A stretch of DNA of 64,000 bases from Endozoicomonas sp. SCSIO W0465 (GTDB lineage Bacteria; Pseudomonadota; Gammaproteobacteria; Pseudomonadales; Endozoicomonadaceae). This document shows, in pieces, positions 21,335-31,500 of the stretch. The notes under the pieces were generated by a model. That model searched no databases, was not told the origin of the DNA, and saw nothing but the letters and a program-made list of their open reading frames with translations. The translations under genes and the position numbers were made by a program. The stretch covers positions 1,528,001-1,592,000 of the forward strand of contig NZ_CP092417.1 of assembly GCF_023716865.1 (NCBI RefSeq). The letters are read 5' to 3'. How positions within the stretch are numbered: position 1 is the stretch's first letter; every line of letters starts with the position of its first letter.

Positions 21335-22766
21335 CTTAAGGTAGACATTAAGCTCCACCCACTGCACAGAAGCCTAATCTTGTACGCCCTGAACAACCAT
21401 CCCGTGCAGGGTGTTCTCGTTTCGCATTATTTCCCCAGAAGTCCAGTAGCTTTTTAATGCATGAGACCAATGACTTTCCTGCATTCATCAACGATGAAAT
21501 CACATTACCAAACAGGTGAGTCCCACTTTTCATCACCTTGTGCGTCGAGATTTCCTCAATGCTCCCACTTTCACAGAGGTTCGCCTGTGCAGCATGGGCA
21601 AGGTACCTTTTCAACGTCACAACCACAAAGGACATCAGAATCAGGCTAAACACCAGTGTCGCTGATTTGGTGTTAAAACGATGCCACCCTGAATAGGATT
21701 TGATCTCTTTGAAAATCAGCTCTATCTGCCACCGTAGACGATAGGCCTGGAGCACATCACTCAAGGTGAACTCCACCCGGTTCAGGTTGGTCACAACGAA
21801 AACCCACTTCTGTTTTTTGTCATTCCAGCGGACAACCAAGCGGAATGGCCAGGCTTTGAATCCCGGCCATTCTACATCCAGGTCGAGGCACTGGTCTTTG
21901 GGGAAGCCAGACAGTACATCCTTCAGTTTTTGTCCTTTGTAGCGATTGAGATTCTTGCCATCCTCCCGTACCGCGCTGAGTATCGTCGGGTTGATACTCT
22001 GAGGTGCCTTGCAGATAAAAGAACCCTCCCTGTCATCAATAGCGGCAAAGAGTTCCAGCTCAAAATAACCGGCATCCATTAGCATCAGGATATAGGCCAT
22101 GGATGTTGGCAGTGGTGGCAGACAGTCTCTTTCTGAACGGGTATCTTCAGTCAGCTGCACCCGCACCAGGTTGTTGGTGAGAAGATCCATTGTCGTATGA
22201 AGCTCGACGGCAGCAGGACTGACCGTTGAGAACCTGCCGGGAAATGCTTCTTTCAGGGCATCATAGACAGCTTGTGACGAACCGTCCTGAATCAGAATGT
22301 GCTCAAACTCTGAAAATGGACTGTCTTCATCAAACGCCATGACTTTGCGGGAAAATATTTCCAGACACTGCACCCATAGCCACAGGATAAGAGTAGGCAG
22401 CGCGTCCTTTTTAGCTTGATTTGCCCAAGAACGATAAGAGACATTCAGCCCCGTCAACTCGTTAAATTTACGGTGTAGATCCGCCTGGGTATCGCAGTTT
22501 CCATCACCAGCGAGGGCATCGATCAGTGAGAGGATAAAATCCAAAGGACGGATATCTCGCTGTCGTATAGTAAAACCAAGCTGTTCCGCCATACTTAGGA
22601 GTTCTGACCGGTCGAAACAGGTCAACAGTTTTTTTCAACTAATCTACTATTTGCAGTACTCATCTTGTTCAGCCATTGATAATGGTTTCGAAGCTTTATT
22701 GTGGCTGTTCAAGGTGGGTTCTGCCGCCGGAAACGAACCTTTTTTGAGCTTAATGTCTACCCTAAG
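21335..22766 (-). mobile_element. IS4-family insertion sequence, 1432 bp, with 10-bp target duplication
   Basis: The ends are 21-bp inverted repeats with one mismatch (CTTAAGGTAGACATTAAGCT at 21335; the reverse complement of CTTAGGGTAGACATTAAGCT ending at 22766). ACCATGGATT flanks both ends (21325-21334 and 22767-22776). Removing the element and one duplicate restores the array intergenic repeat seen at 12607 and 15567, so the pre-insertion site is known exactly. This is a complete, probably recent insertion. Confidence 0.95.
21348..22625 (-). CDS. IS4-family DDE transposase (425 aa)
   Basis: Catalyses cut-and-paste transposition of its own element. The IS4 signature Y-x2-R-x3-E-x6-K is complete (YRLRWQIELIFKEIK, about residues 295-309). 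Earlier acidic motifs are QDGSSQ near 113 and MDAGYFELELF near 187. The N-terminus resembles the helical DNA-binding domain of IS4 transposases. The stop codon lies just inside the left inverted repeat. No frameshift is seen, so it could be active. Confidence 0.92.
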   Translation of the reverse strand: MTCFDRSELLSMAEQLGFTIRQRDIRPLDFILSLIDALAGDGNCDTQADLHRKFNELTGLNVSYRSWANQAKKDALPTLILWLWVQCLEIFSRKVMAFDEDSPFSEFEHILIQDGSSQAVYDALKEAFPGRFSTVSPAAVELHTTMDLLTNNLVRVQLTEDTRSERDCLPPLPTSMAYILMLMDAGYFELELFAAIDDREGSFICKAPQSINPTILSAVREDGKNLNRYKGQKLKDVLSGFPKDQCLDLDVEWPGFKAWPFRLVVRWNDKKQKWVFVVTNLNRVEFTLSDVLQAYRLRWQIELIFKEIKSYSGWHRFNTKSATLVFSLILMSFVVVTLKRYLAHAAQANLCESGSIEEISTHKVMKSGTHLFGNVISSLMNAGKSLVSCIKKLLDFWGNNAKREHPARDGCSGRTRLGFCAVGGA

Positions 22767-22876
22767 ACCATGGATTAACAATGATGGTTTATTCTGTGCT
22801 ATCACTGCGGATCAGCGTCCGGGCATTTTTTTTCAAGCCTGCAATAAATTTGAGTACTGGGCGACTTTTCAAATCG

Positions 22877-25505
22877 TCAAGCGGGGCTCAGGATATTTAA
22901 CATTTCCAACGCCCGTTTCTCTGTTTTCCTCCAGGGTTCTGTTTTCTCTTTTAATAACCTTGAAGGGTCTAAACAGGCTGCTTGCTGAAAAAGCGATTGC
23001 CATTCGCTTTCGGCCTTTTTCTGCATTCTCAGGATGTGCGCTTTTTGCGACAACAATTGTGCCCGCTTTTCACTGGAGGAAGGAAGTTGCATAGCTTCTT
23101 CCACACTATTGAAGGCCTGATCCAGTAATACAGACTCTTGCGAACCATTTTTGACGACACGCTGGCAATAAATCATGAATCGATGGATTGACAGGGCGAG
23201 CGCCTTATCGACATCGTTGGTGATATCACCAATATACGCATCAAATTCATCGGTCCCGGAATGCAGAATGCTTAATGCCAGCCGGTAACGGTCTTTTTGT
23301 ACACCGACCAACGTCTGATCGGACAGGCATTGTTGCAGCAGACGTTGGGCTTTATCGACCTTACCCATCAGCTGCCAGAGACGGGCCAGGGTGAGATTCG
23401 TTTCATGGTTGTTGCAGGCCTCGCCTGCTTGTGGGTCACCCGCCTGGGTTGATTCTTCCCTGAACGTGGTGATCAGCAGACGTTCGGCTTTACCGAGTTT
23501 ACCCTCGATCTGCCAGAGACAGGCCAATCCCAGATTCGTCTCATGGTTCTTGCAGGCTTTGCCTACTTCCAGATCACCTACCTTGACCGATTCCTGTCTG
23601 AACGTAGCAATCAGCAGGTGTTCGGCTTTATCCAGTTTACCCATCATCTGCCAGTGACGGGCCAGCGTAATATTCGTCTCATGGTGCTTGCAGGCCTTGC
23701 CTTCTTCCAGATCATTCGGGTTCACCGATTCCTGCCTGAACGTGGCAATCAGCAGGCGTTCGGCTTTATTGAGCTTACCCATCGCCTGCCAGAGACGGGC
23801 CAGCGCGAGATTCGTTTCATGGTTCTTGCAGGGACTGCCTGCTTCCGGGTCAACTGCCTTGGCCGATTCCTGCCTGAACATGGCAATCAGCAGGCGTTCG
23901 GCTTTATTGAGCTTACCGATCATCTGCCAGAGACGGGCCAGTGCGAGATTGGTATTATGGTGCTTGCAGACCCTGCCTGCTTCCAGGTCGTCTGCCTTCA
24001 CCGATTCCTGCCTGAACGCGACGATCAGCAGGCGTTCGGCTTGATCGAGCTTACCCATCATCTCCCAGAGCCGGGCCAGCGCAAGATTCGTCTCATTATT
24101 CTTGCAGGACTGACCGGCTTCCAGGTCGTCTGCCCTGGATGATTCCTGCCTGAACGTGGCAATCAGCAGGCGTTCGGATGCATCGAGCTTACCCATGATC
24201 TGCCAGTGACGGGCCAGTGAAAGATTTGTTTCATGGTTATTGCAGGCCCTGCCTGCTTCCAGGTCGCCCGCCTTCGCTGATTCCTGCCTGAACATGGCAA
24301 TCAGCAGATGTTCAGCTTTATTGAGCTTTCCCATCGTCTGCCAGCAACGGGCCAGCGTGAGATTCGTCTCATGGTTCTTGCAGGCCCGGCCTGCTTCCAG
24401 GTCGCCCGCCGTCGCTGATTCCTGCCTGAACATGGCAATCAGCAGCTGTTCGGCGCTATCGTGCTTGCCCATCAACTGCCAGAGACGGGTCAGCGCAAGA
24501 TTCGTTTCATGGTTCTTGCAGGCTCTGCCTCTTTCCAGGTCGCCCGCCCTCGCTGATTCCTGCCTGAACATGGCGATCAGCAGCCGTTCGGCTTTAATGA
24601 GCTTCCCCATCATCTGCCAGAGACGGGTCAGCGTAAGATTTGTTTCATGATTCTTGCAGGCCCCGCCTGCTTCCGGGTCGTCCGTCGTCGTCGATTCCTG
24701 CCTGAACGTCGCGATCATCAGGCGTTCGGCTCGATCGAGTTTACCCGTCATCTGCCAGAGACGGGCCAGCGTAAGATTCGTTTCATGGTTCTTGCTGGCC
24801 CTGCCAGCTTCCAGGTCGTCCGCCGCCGTCGATTCCTGCCTGAACGTCCCGATCAGCAGGCGTTCGGCTTGAACGAGTTTACCCATCACCTGCCAGAGAC
24901 GGGCCAGCGTAAGATTGGTATCATGATTCTTGCAGGCCTTGCCTGCTTCCGGATCACCTCCTTCCTTCTTAACAATCTGCCTGCTTTAGCAGAGCTTCGG
25001 CCTCTTCATGACGGTGCAGGGCTTGTAGAACCCTGGACTTGGTCAGCAGGGTAGCGGTCTGGACAGAAACAGGTAATTGATTTAATAAATCCAGTGCAGT
25101 TTTAGCCTTTCCGGGCTGGGGATAAAGTGCCCGGGCAAGGCCATTGATTTTGTTTTCATGCTGCTTCCGAGTCTCCGGTTTGATCGCCTGAAATACCTTA
25201 ACCGCCGGGTCCCATTGCCTTTCCCTGAGTAATTCGTACCCCTGAGAAAGAAGTTGTTCTGTATTTCCTGTCGTTGTTATCGTTCTTGTTGAGGCTAATC
25301 GATGAGAGCCCTCGACAGGATGTTGCCTTAATCCACCGGTGCCAACCGGGGTTACTGGCCTCACTGTTATTCCCGACCAGCCTGACGCAACACCGGGCCC
25401 ACCAGCTCTTCCCCTGCCTCTTCCTCTTCCTCTTCCTCTGACAGGAGAGCCAGAGAGTGGCCCCGAAGAGTCTTTACAGATGGTAGAATGAGAAGTTGTG
25501 TTCAT
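22877..25505 (-). pseudogene. Giant TPR-like repeat protein, paralog 10 (frameshift by GCAG duplication)
   Basis: The N-terminal 178 residues (from MNTTSHSTICK at 25505) end early with LLKQADC and a stop at 24969. The rest, 11 units plus the C-terminal domain down to 22877, is open in another frame. Comparison with paralog 11 shows why: AAGCAGATTGTT has become AAGCAGGCAGATTGTT, a tandem 4-bp duplication at about 24978-24985. Everything else is intact, including the LNILSPA end. It is either a recent pseudogene or a reversible contingency state of the reading frame; the latter is speculative because the tract has only two GCAG copies. Confidence 0.85.
25411..25440 (-). repeat. Hexanucleotide tract coding Arg-Gly repeats (5 units)
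   Basis: CCCCTG, three CCTCTT and one CCTCTG read on the + strand, encoding Arg-Gly pairs in paralog 10. It is one unit longer than the tract in paralog 8 and differs in the third codon position. Confidence 0.8.
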
Positions 25506-25522
25506 GTATGGAATGACAACCC

Positions 25523-28429
25523 TTAAGCGAGTTTGGTTCCACAATCAACCAGATGATGGATGTTTAACTTTTCCAGCGCCCGCTGCTCTGTTTTCCGCCA
25601 GGGTTCTGTTTTTTCTTTTAAAACTCTTGAATGGTCTAAACAGGATGCCTGCTGAAAAAGCGATTGCCATTCGCTTTCAGCCTTTTTCTGCATTCTCATG
25701 ATGTGCGCTTTTTGCGACAGCAATTGTGCCCGCTTTTCACTGCAGGAAGAAAGCTGCATAGCCTCCTCCACGTAATTGAAAGCTTGATCCAGGAATTCAG
25801 GCTCTGCCAAATCGTTGTCAGCAACACGTTCACAATAAATCCTGAATCGATGGATTGACTGGGCCAGTGCCTTATCGGCACAGTTGGTGATGTCTCCGAT
25901 ATATCTATCAAATTCATTGCTGCCGGAATGCAGAATGCTTAATGCCAGCCGGTAACGGTCTTTTTGAACATTGACCAACGTATTATCGGTCAGGCAATGC
26001 TGGAGCAGACGTTGGGCGCTATCAACCTTACCCATCATCTGCCACAGACGGGCCAGCGTGAGGTTCGTCTCATGATGCTTGCAGGCCCTGCCACCTTCCG
26101 GGTCTCCTGCCTGTGCTGATTCCTGCCTGAAGGTGGCGATCAGCAGGCGTTCGGCTTGATCAAGCTTACCCATCACCTGCCAGAGGCGGGCCAGCCCCAG
26201 ATTCGTTTCATGGTGCTTGCAGACCCTGCCCGCTTCCAGGTCCCCCGGGTTTGCCGATTCCTGCCTGAAGGTGGCGATCAGCAAGCGTTCGGCTTTATCG
26301 AACTTACCCATCATCTGCCAGTGACGGACCAGCCCCAGATTCGTTTCATGGTGCTTGCAGGCCTTGCCTGCTTCCAGGTCGCCTGCCGTCGACGATTCCT
26401 GTCTGAAGGTGGCGATCAGCAAGCGCTCGGCTTGATCAAACTTAACCATCATCTGCCAGAGACGGGCCAGTCCCAGATTCGTCTCATGGTTCTTGCAGGC
26501 CCTGCCTTCTTCCAGATCTCCTGCCTTAAACGATTGCTGCCTGAAAGTGGCGATCAGCAGGCGTTCGGCCCTATCGTGCTTACCCATCATCTGCCAGTGA
26601 CGGGCCAGCCCCAGATTTGTCTCGTGGTTCTTGCAGGCTCTGCCTTCTTCCAGGTCAATCGCCTTGACCGATTCCTGCCTGAAGGTGGCGATCAGCAAGT
26701 GTTCGGCTCTATCGAGCTTACCCATTATCTGCCAGTGACGGGCCAGCGTAAGATTCGTTTCATGGTTCTTGCAAGCTCCGCCTGCTTCCGGGTCGCCCGT
26801 CTTTGCCGATTCCTGCCTGAACAGGGCGATCAGCAGGCGCTCGGCTTTATCGGGTTTGCCCATCATCTGCCAGAGAAGGGCCAGCCCCAGATTCGTTTCA
26901 TGGTACTTGCAGGCCCTGCCTGCTTCCAGGTCGCCCGCCGTCGACGATTCCTGCCTGAAGGTGGCAATCAGCAGGCGTTCGGCTTTATCGAGCTTACCCA
27001 TCATCTGCCAGAGAAGGGCCAGTCCCAGATTCGTTTCATGGTGCTTGCAGGCCCTGCCTGCTTCCAGGTCATCCGCTTTAAAAGATTGCTGCCTGAATAT
27101 GGCGATCATCAAGCATTCTGCTTTATCGGATTTGCCCATCATTTGCCAAAGACGGGCCAGCCCCAGATTCGTTTCATGATGCTTGCAGACCCTGCCTGCT
27201 TCCAGGTCGTCCGCCAGCGTCGATTCCTGCCTGAACGTGGCGATCAGCAGACGTTCGGCTTGATCGAGTTTATCCATCATCTCCCAGCAACGGGCCAGCC
27301 CCAGGTTCGTATCGCGGTACTTGCAGGCCCTGCCTGCTTCCAGGTCACCCGCTTTAACCGACTCCTGCCTGAACGTAGTGATCAGCAGGCGTTCGGCTTG
27401 TTCCAGTTTACCCGTCATCTGCCAGAGACGGGCCAGCGTAAGATTCGTTTCATGGTTCTTGCAGACCCTGCCTGCTTCCAGATCACCCGCCGTCGTCGAT
27501 TCTTGCCTGAACGTTTCGATCAGCAGATGTTCGGCTTGATCGAGTTTACCCATCACCTGCCAGAGAAGGGCCAGCGTTAGATTCGTATCATGGTTCTTGC
27601 AGGCCCTGCCTGCTTCCAGGTCGCCCGCCTTGGCCGATTCCTGCCTGAACGTAGCAATCAGCAGGCGCTCGGCTTGATCGAGCTTACCCGTCATCTGCCA
27701 GAAACGGGCCAGGGTGAGATTCGTACCATGATTCTTGCAGGCCCTGCCTGCTTCCAGATCACCCGGCTTCGTCGATTCCTGCCGGAACGTACCGATCAGC
27801 AGGCGTTCGGCTTTATCGAGCTGACCCATTATCTCCCAGTGACGTGCCAGCATGAGATTCACCTCAGGCCGCTTGCAGGCCCTGACTTCTTCCGGGTCAC
27901 CTGCTTCCTTCTTAACAATCTCCTTTAGCAGATCTCCGGCCTCTTCATGACGGTGCAGGGCTTGCAGAACCCTGGACTTTGTCATCAGGGTAGCGGTCTG
28001 CACAGGAACAGGTAATTGATTTAACAAATCCAGTGCAGCTTTAGCCTTTCCGGGCTGGGGATAAAGTGCCCGGGCAAGGCCATTGACTTTGTTTTCATGC
28101 TGTTTCCGAGTCTCCGGTTTGATCGCCTGAAATACCTTAACCGCTGAGTCCCATTGCCTTTTCCTGAGTAATTCAAACCCCTGAGAAAGCAGCGCCTCTG
28201 TATTTCCTGCCGTTTTTACCGTTCTTGTTACGGCAGATTGAAAAGAACCCCGGGCCGGATTTTGTCTTAACCCCGGGGTGCCAGCAGAGGTTACCGGCTT
28301 CATTGTCGCTCCCGGAGCGCCTGACGCAACCGCAGCCCAGCTGGCGCCAATCCTTCCGCCATTGGGAGGTGAGCTATTGATTGGCCTGCAGGAGACTTTA
28401 CCGATGGTAGAGTAGGCAGTTGTGTTCAT
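25523..28429 (-). CDS. Giant TPR-like repeat protein, paralog 11 (13 units, 968 aa)
   Basis: An intact member with 13 units. Its C-terminus is unusual: after LNI the usual LSPA is replaced by HHLVDCGTKLA because the coding sequence runs directly into the leader of paralog 10 (a deletion joined the two). The stop lies 18 bp before the start of paralog 10. Two units have FRQQSFKA. Upstream, 45-91 bp before the ATG, lies a 7-bp repeat tract that could alter promoter or leader spacing. A TTG at 28444 is an alternative start. Confidence 0.88.
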   Translation of the reverse strand: MNTTAYSTIGKVSCRPINSSPPNGGRIGASWAAVASGAPGATMKPVTSAGTPGLRQNPARGSFQSAVTRTVKTAGNTEALLSQGFELLRKRQWDSAVKVFQAIKPETRKQHENKVNGLARALYPQPGKAKAALDLLNQLPVPVQTATLMTKSRVLQALHRHEEAGDLLKEIVKKEAGDPEEVRACKRPEVNLMLARHWEIMGQLDKAERLLIGTFRQESTKPGDLEAGRACKNHGTNLTLARFWQMTGKLDQAERLLIATFRQESAKAGDLEAGRACKNHDTNLTLALLWQVMGKLDQAEHLLIETFRQESTTAGDLEAGRVCKNHETNLTLARLWQMTGKLEQAERLLITTFRQESVKAGDLEAGRACKYRDTNLGLARCWEMMDKLDQAERLLIATFRQESTLADDLEAGRVCKHHETNLGLARLWQMMGKSDKAECLMIAIFRQQSFKADDLEAGRACKHHETNLGLALLWQMMGKLDKAERLLIATFRQESSTAGDLEAGRACKYHETNLGLALLWQMMGKPDKAERLLIALFRQESAKTGDPEAGGACKNHETNLTLARHWQIMGKLDRAEHLLIATFRQESVKAIDLEEGRACKNHETNLGLARHWQMMGKHDRAERLLIATFRQQSFKAGDLEEGRACKNHETNLGLARLWQMMVKFDQAERLLIATFRQESSTAGDLEAGKACKHHETNLGLVRHWQMMGKFDKAERLLIATFRQESANPGDLEAGRVCKHHETNLGLARLWQVMGKLDQAERLLIATFRQESAQAGDPEGGRACKHHETNLTLARLWQMMGKVDSAQRLLQHCLTDNTLVNVQKDRYRLALSILHSGSNEFDRYIGDITNCADKALAQSIHRFRIYCERVADNDLAEPEFLDQAFNYVEEAMQLSSCSEKRAQLLSQKAHIMRMQKKAESEWQSLFQQASCLDHSRVLKEKTEPWRKTEQRALEKLNIHHLVDCGTKLA

Positions 28430-28473
28430 GTCTTGACATGACAATCCTTAGCGAGTTTGGTTCCATCTTCAAT

Positions 28474-28520
28474 CAAACTTCAAACTTCAAACTTCAAACT
28501 TCAAACTTCAAACTTCAAAC
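28474..28520. repeat. CAAACTT heptamer tract, 6.7 copies
   Basis: Six perfect CAAACTT units plus CAAAC. The equivalent spacer upstream of paralog 7 (about 18605-18616) has only 1.7 copies. The tract lies immediately upstream of paralog 11 and just downstream of the stop of paralog 12, where it could act as a variable spacer in the promoter or leader. Confidence 0.9.
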
Positions 28521-28521
28521 G

Positions 28522-31500
28522 TTATGCGGAACTCAGGATGTTTAACGTTTCCAGCGCTCTCTGTTCTGCTTTCCTCCAGGGCTCAGTTTTCTCTCTTAAT
28601 ATTCTTGCAGGGTCTAAACAGGATGCCTGCTGAAAAAGCGATTGCCATTCGCTTTCAGCCTTTTTCTGCATTCGCATGATGTGCGCTTTTTGTGACAACG
28701 ATTGTGCCCGCTTGTCACTGGAGGAAGAGAGTTGAATCGCCTCCTCCACATAATTGAAGGCTTGATCCAGGAGTATCGACTCTTCCGAACCGTTTTCACC
28801 GACACGTTGGCAATACATCATGAATCGATGGATTGACTGGGCAAGTGCCTTATCGAAACTGTCAGTGATAGCACCAATATACGTATCAAATTCATGGCTT
28901 CCGGAATACAGAATGCATAATGTCAGTCGGTAACGGTCTTTTTGCACATCGACCAGGGTATTATCGGAAAGGCATTGTTCGAGCAGACTTTGGGCTTTAT
29001 CGAGCTTACCCATCAACTGCCAGAGACGAACCAGGGTAAGATTCGTTTCATGGTTTTTGCAGACCCGGCCTGCTTCTGTCGATTCCAGTCTGAACGTACT
29101 GATCAACAGTTGCTCGGCTTTATCGAGTTTACCCATTATTACCCAATGAAGGGCCAGCGTAAGATTCGTCTCATGGTTCTTGCAGGCTCTGCCTGCTTCC
29201 AGGTCATCAGGCTGTGACGATTCCTGCCTGAACAGGGCGCTCAGCAAGCATTCTGCGTTATCATGCTTACCCATGATCTGCCAGTGACGGGCCAGCACAA
29301 GATTCGTTTCATGGTGCTTGCAGGCCCTGCCTGCTTCCAGGTCCCCCGGCTTCGCCGATTCCTGCCGGAACGTGGCGATCAGCAGGCGTTCGGCGTGATC
29401 AAGCTTACTCATCACCTGCCAGAGACGGGCCAAGGTAAGATTCGTTTCATGGTTTTTGCAGACCCTGCCTGCTTCCGGGTCGCCCGCCTTCGTCGATTCC
29501 TGCCGGAACGTGGCGATCAGCAGGCGTTCGGCTTGATCGTACTTGCCCATCATCTCCCAAAGACGAGCGAGCCCCAGATTCGTCTCATGGTGCTGGCAGG
29601 CCTTGCCTGCTTCCAGGTCGCCTGCTTGTGCCGACTCCTGCCTGAACGTGGCGATCAGTAGGCTTTTGGACTTATCGAGCTTACCCATGATCTGCCAATG
29701 ACGGGCCAGCGTAAGATTCGTTTCATGATGCTTGCAGGCTATGCCAGCTTCCAGGTCGCCCGCATCTACGGATTCCTGCCTGAACATGGCAATCAGCAGA
29801 CGTTCGGCTTTATCAAGCTTACCCACCGTCTGCCAGTGACGGGCCAGCCCCAGATTCGTTTCATGATTCTTGCAGGCTTTGTCGGCTTCCAGGTCGCCAG
29901 CCGCCGCTGATTCCTGCCTGAACATGGCGATCAGCAAGCGTTCGGCCTGGTCGAACTTACTCAGCACCTCCCAGCAACGGGCCAGCGCGAGATTCGTATC
30001 ATGGTGCTTGCAGGTCCGGCCTTCTTCCAGGTCACCCGGCTTCGCCGATTCCTGTCTGAAGGTGGCAATCAGCAGGGATTCGGCCTTATCGAGCTTACCC
30101 GTTATCTGCCAGTGACGGGCTAGCGTGAGATTCGTCTCATGGTGATTGCAGGCATGGCCTTCTTCCAGATCATCCACCTTCGCCGATTCCTGCCTGAATA
30201 TGGCGATCAGCAAGCGTTCGGCTTTATCGAATTTACTCATCATCTCCCAGCAACGGGCCAGCGTGAGATTCGTATCATGGTACTTGCAGCCCCGGCCTTC
30301 TTCCAGGTCACCCGGCTTCGCCGATTCCTGCCGGAACATGGCAATCAGAAGATCTTCGGTTTTATTGTGCTTGCCCATCATCAGCCAGAGGTGGGCCAGC
30401 CCCAGATTCGTATCGTGGTGCTTGCAGGCCCTGCCTGCTTCCAGGTCCCACGGGTTTGCCGATTCCTGCCTGAAGGTGGCGATCAGCAAGCGTTCGGCTT
30501 TATCGAATTTACCCATCATCTGCCAGTGACGGATCAGCCCCAGATTCGTTTCATGGTGCTTGCAGGCCCTGCCTGCTTCCAGGTCGCCTGCCGTCGTCGA
30601 TTCCTGCCTGAAGGTGGCAATCAGCAGGCGTTCGGCTTGATCGAGCTTACCCATCATCTGCCAGAGACGGGCCAGCCCCAGATTGGTATCGTGGTGCTTG
30701 CAGGCCCTGCCTGCTTCCAGATCGCCTGCCGTCAACGATTCCTGCCTGAAGGTGGTGATCAGCAGGCGTTCCGCTTGATCAAGCTTACCCATCATCTGCC
30801 AGAGTCGGACCAACCCCAGATTCGTATCATGATGCTTGCAGGCCCTGCCTGTTTCCAGATCATCCGCCTTAACCGATTCCTGTCTGAATATAGCGATCAT
30901 CAGGCGTTCGGCTTTATCAAGCTTACCCATCCTCTGCCAGCAACGGGCCAGCATGATATTGGCATCATGGTACTTGCAAGCCCTGCCTTTTTCCGGATCG
31001 CCTGCTTTCTTCTTAACGATCTGCTTTAACAGATCTTCTGCCGCTTGATAACGTTTCAGTGTTTCCAGAATCCTGGACTTTGTCATTAAGACATCGGTCT
31101 GGACAGGAGCTGATAATTGATTTAATAAATCCAGTGCTTCTGCAGCCTTTCCGGGCTGCGGATAAAGTGCCCGGGCTAGACCATTGACTTTGCTTTCATT
31201 CTGTTTTTTAGTCTCCGGTTTGATGGCATGGAATACGTTAACCGCTTGGGGCCACTGTTTTTTTCTGAGTAAGTTGAACCCCTGAGAAAGAAGCGCTTCT
31301 GTATTTCCTGTCTTTTTTACCGCTCTTGTTAAGGCAGATTGATGAGAGCACCGAGCAATATTTTGTCTTAACCCATTGGCGACTGAAGAGGCGACTGAAG
31401 AGGCGACTGAAGAGGCAACTGAAGAGGTTACCGGCCTTACTGTCGTTCCCTGCCAGCCTGACACGGTAGCAGCCCTGCCAACGCTTTCTCTTCCTGCTCC

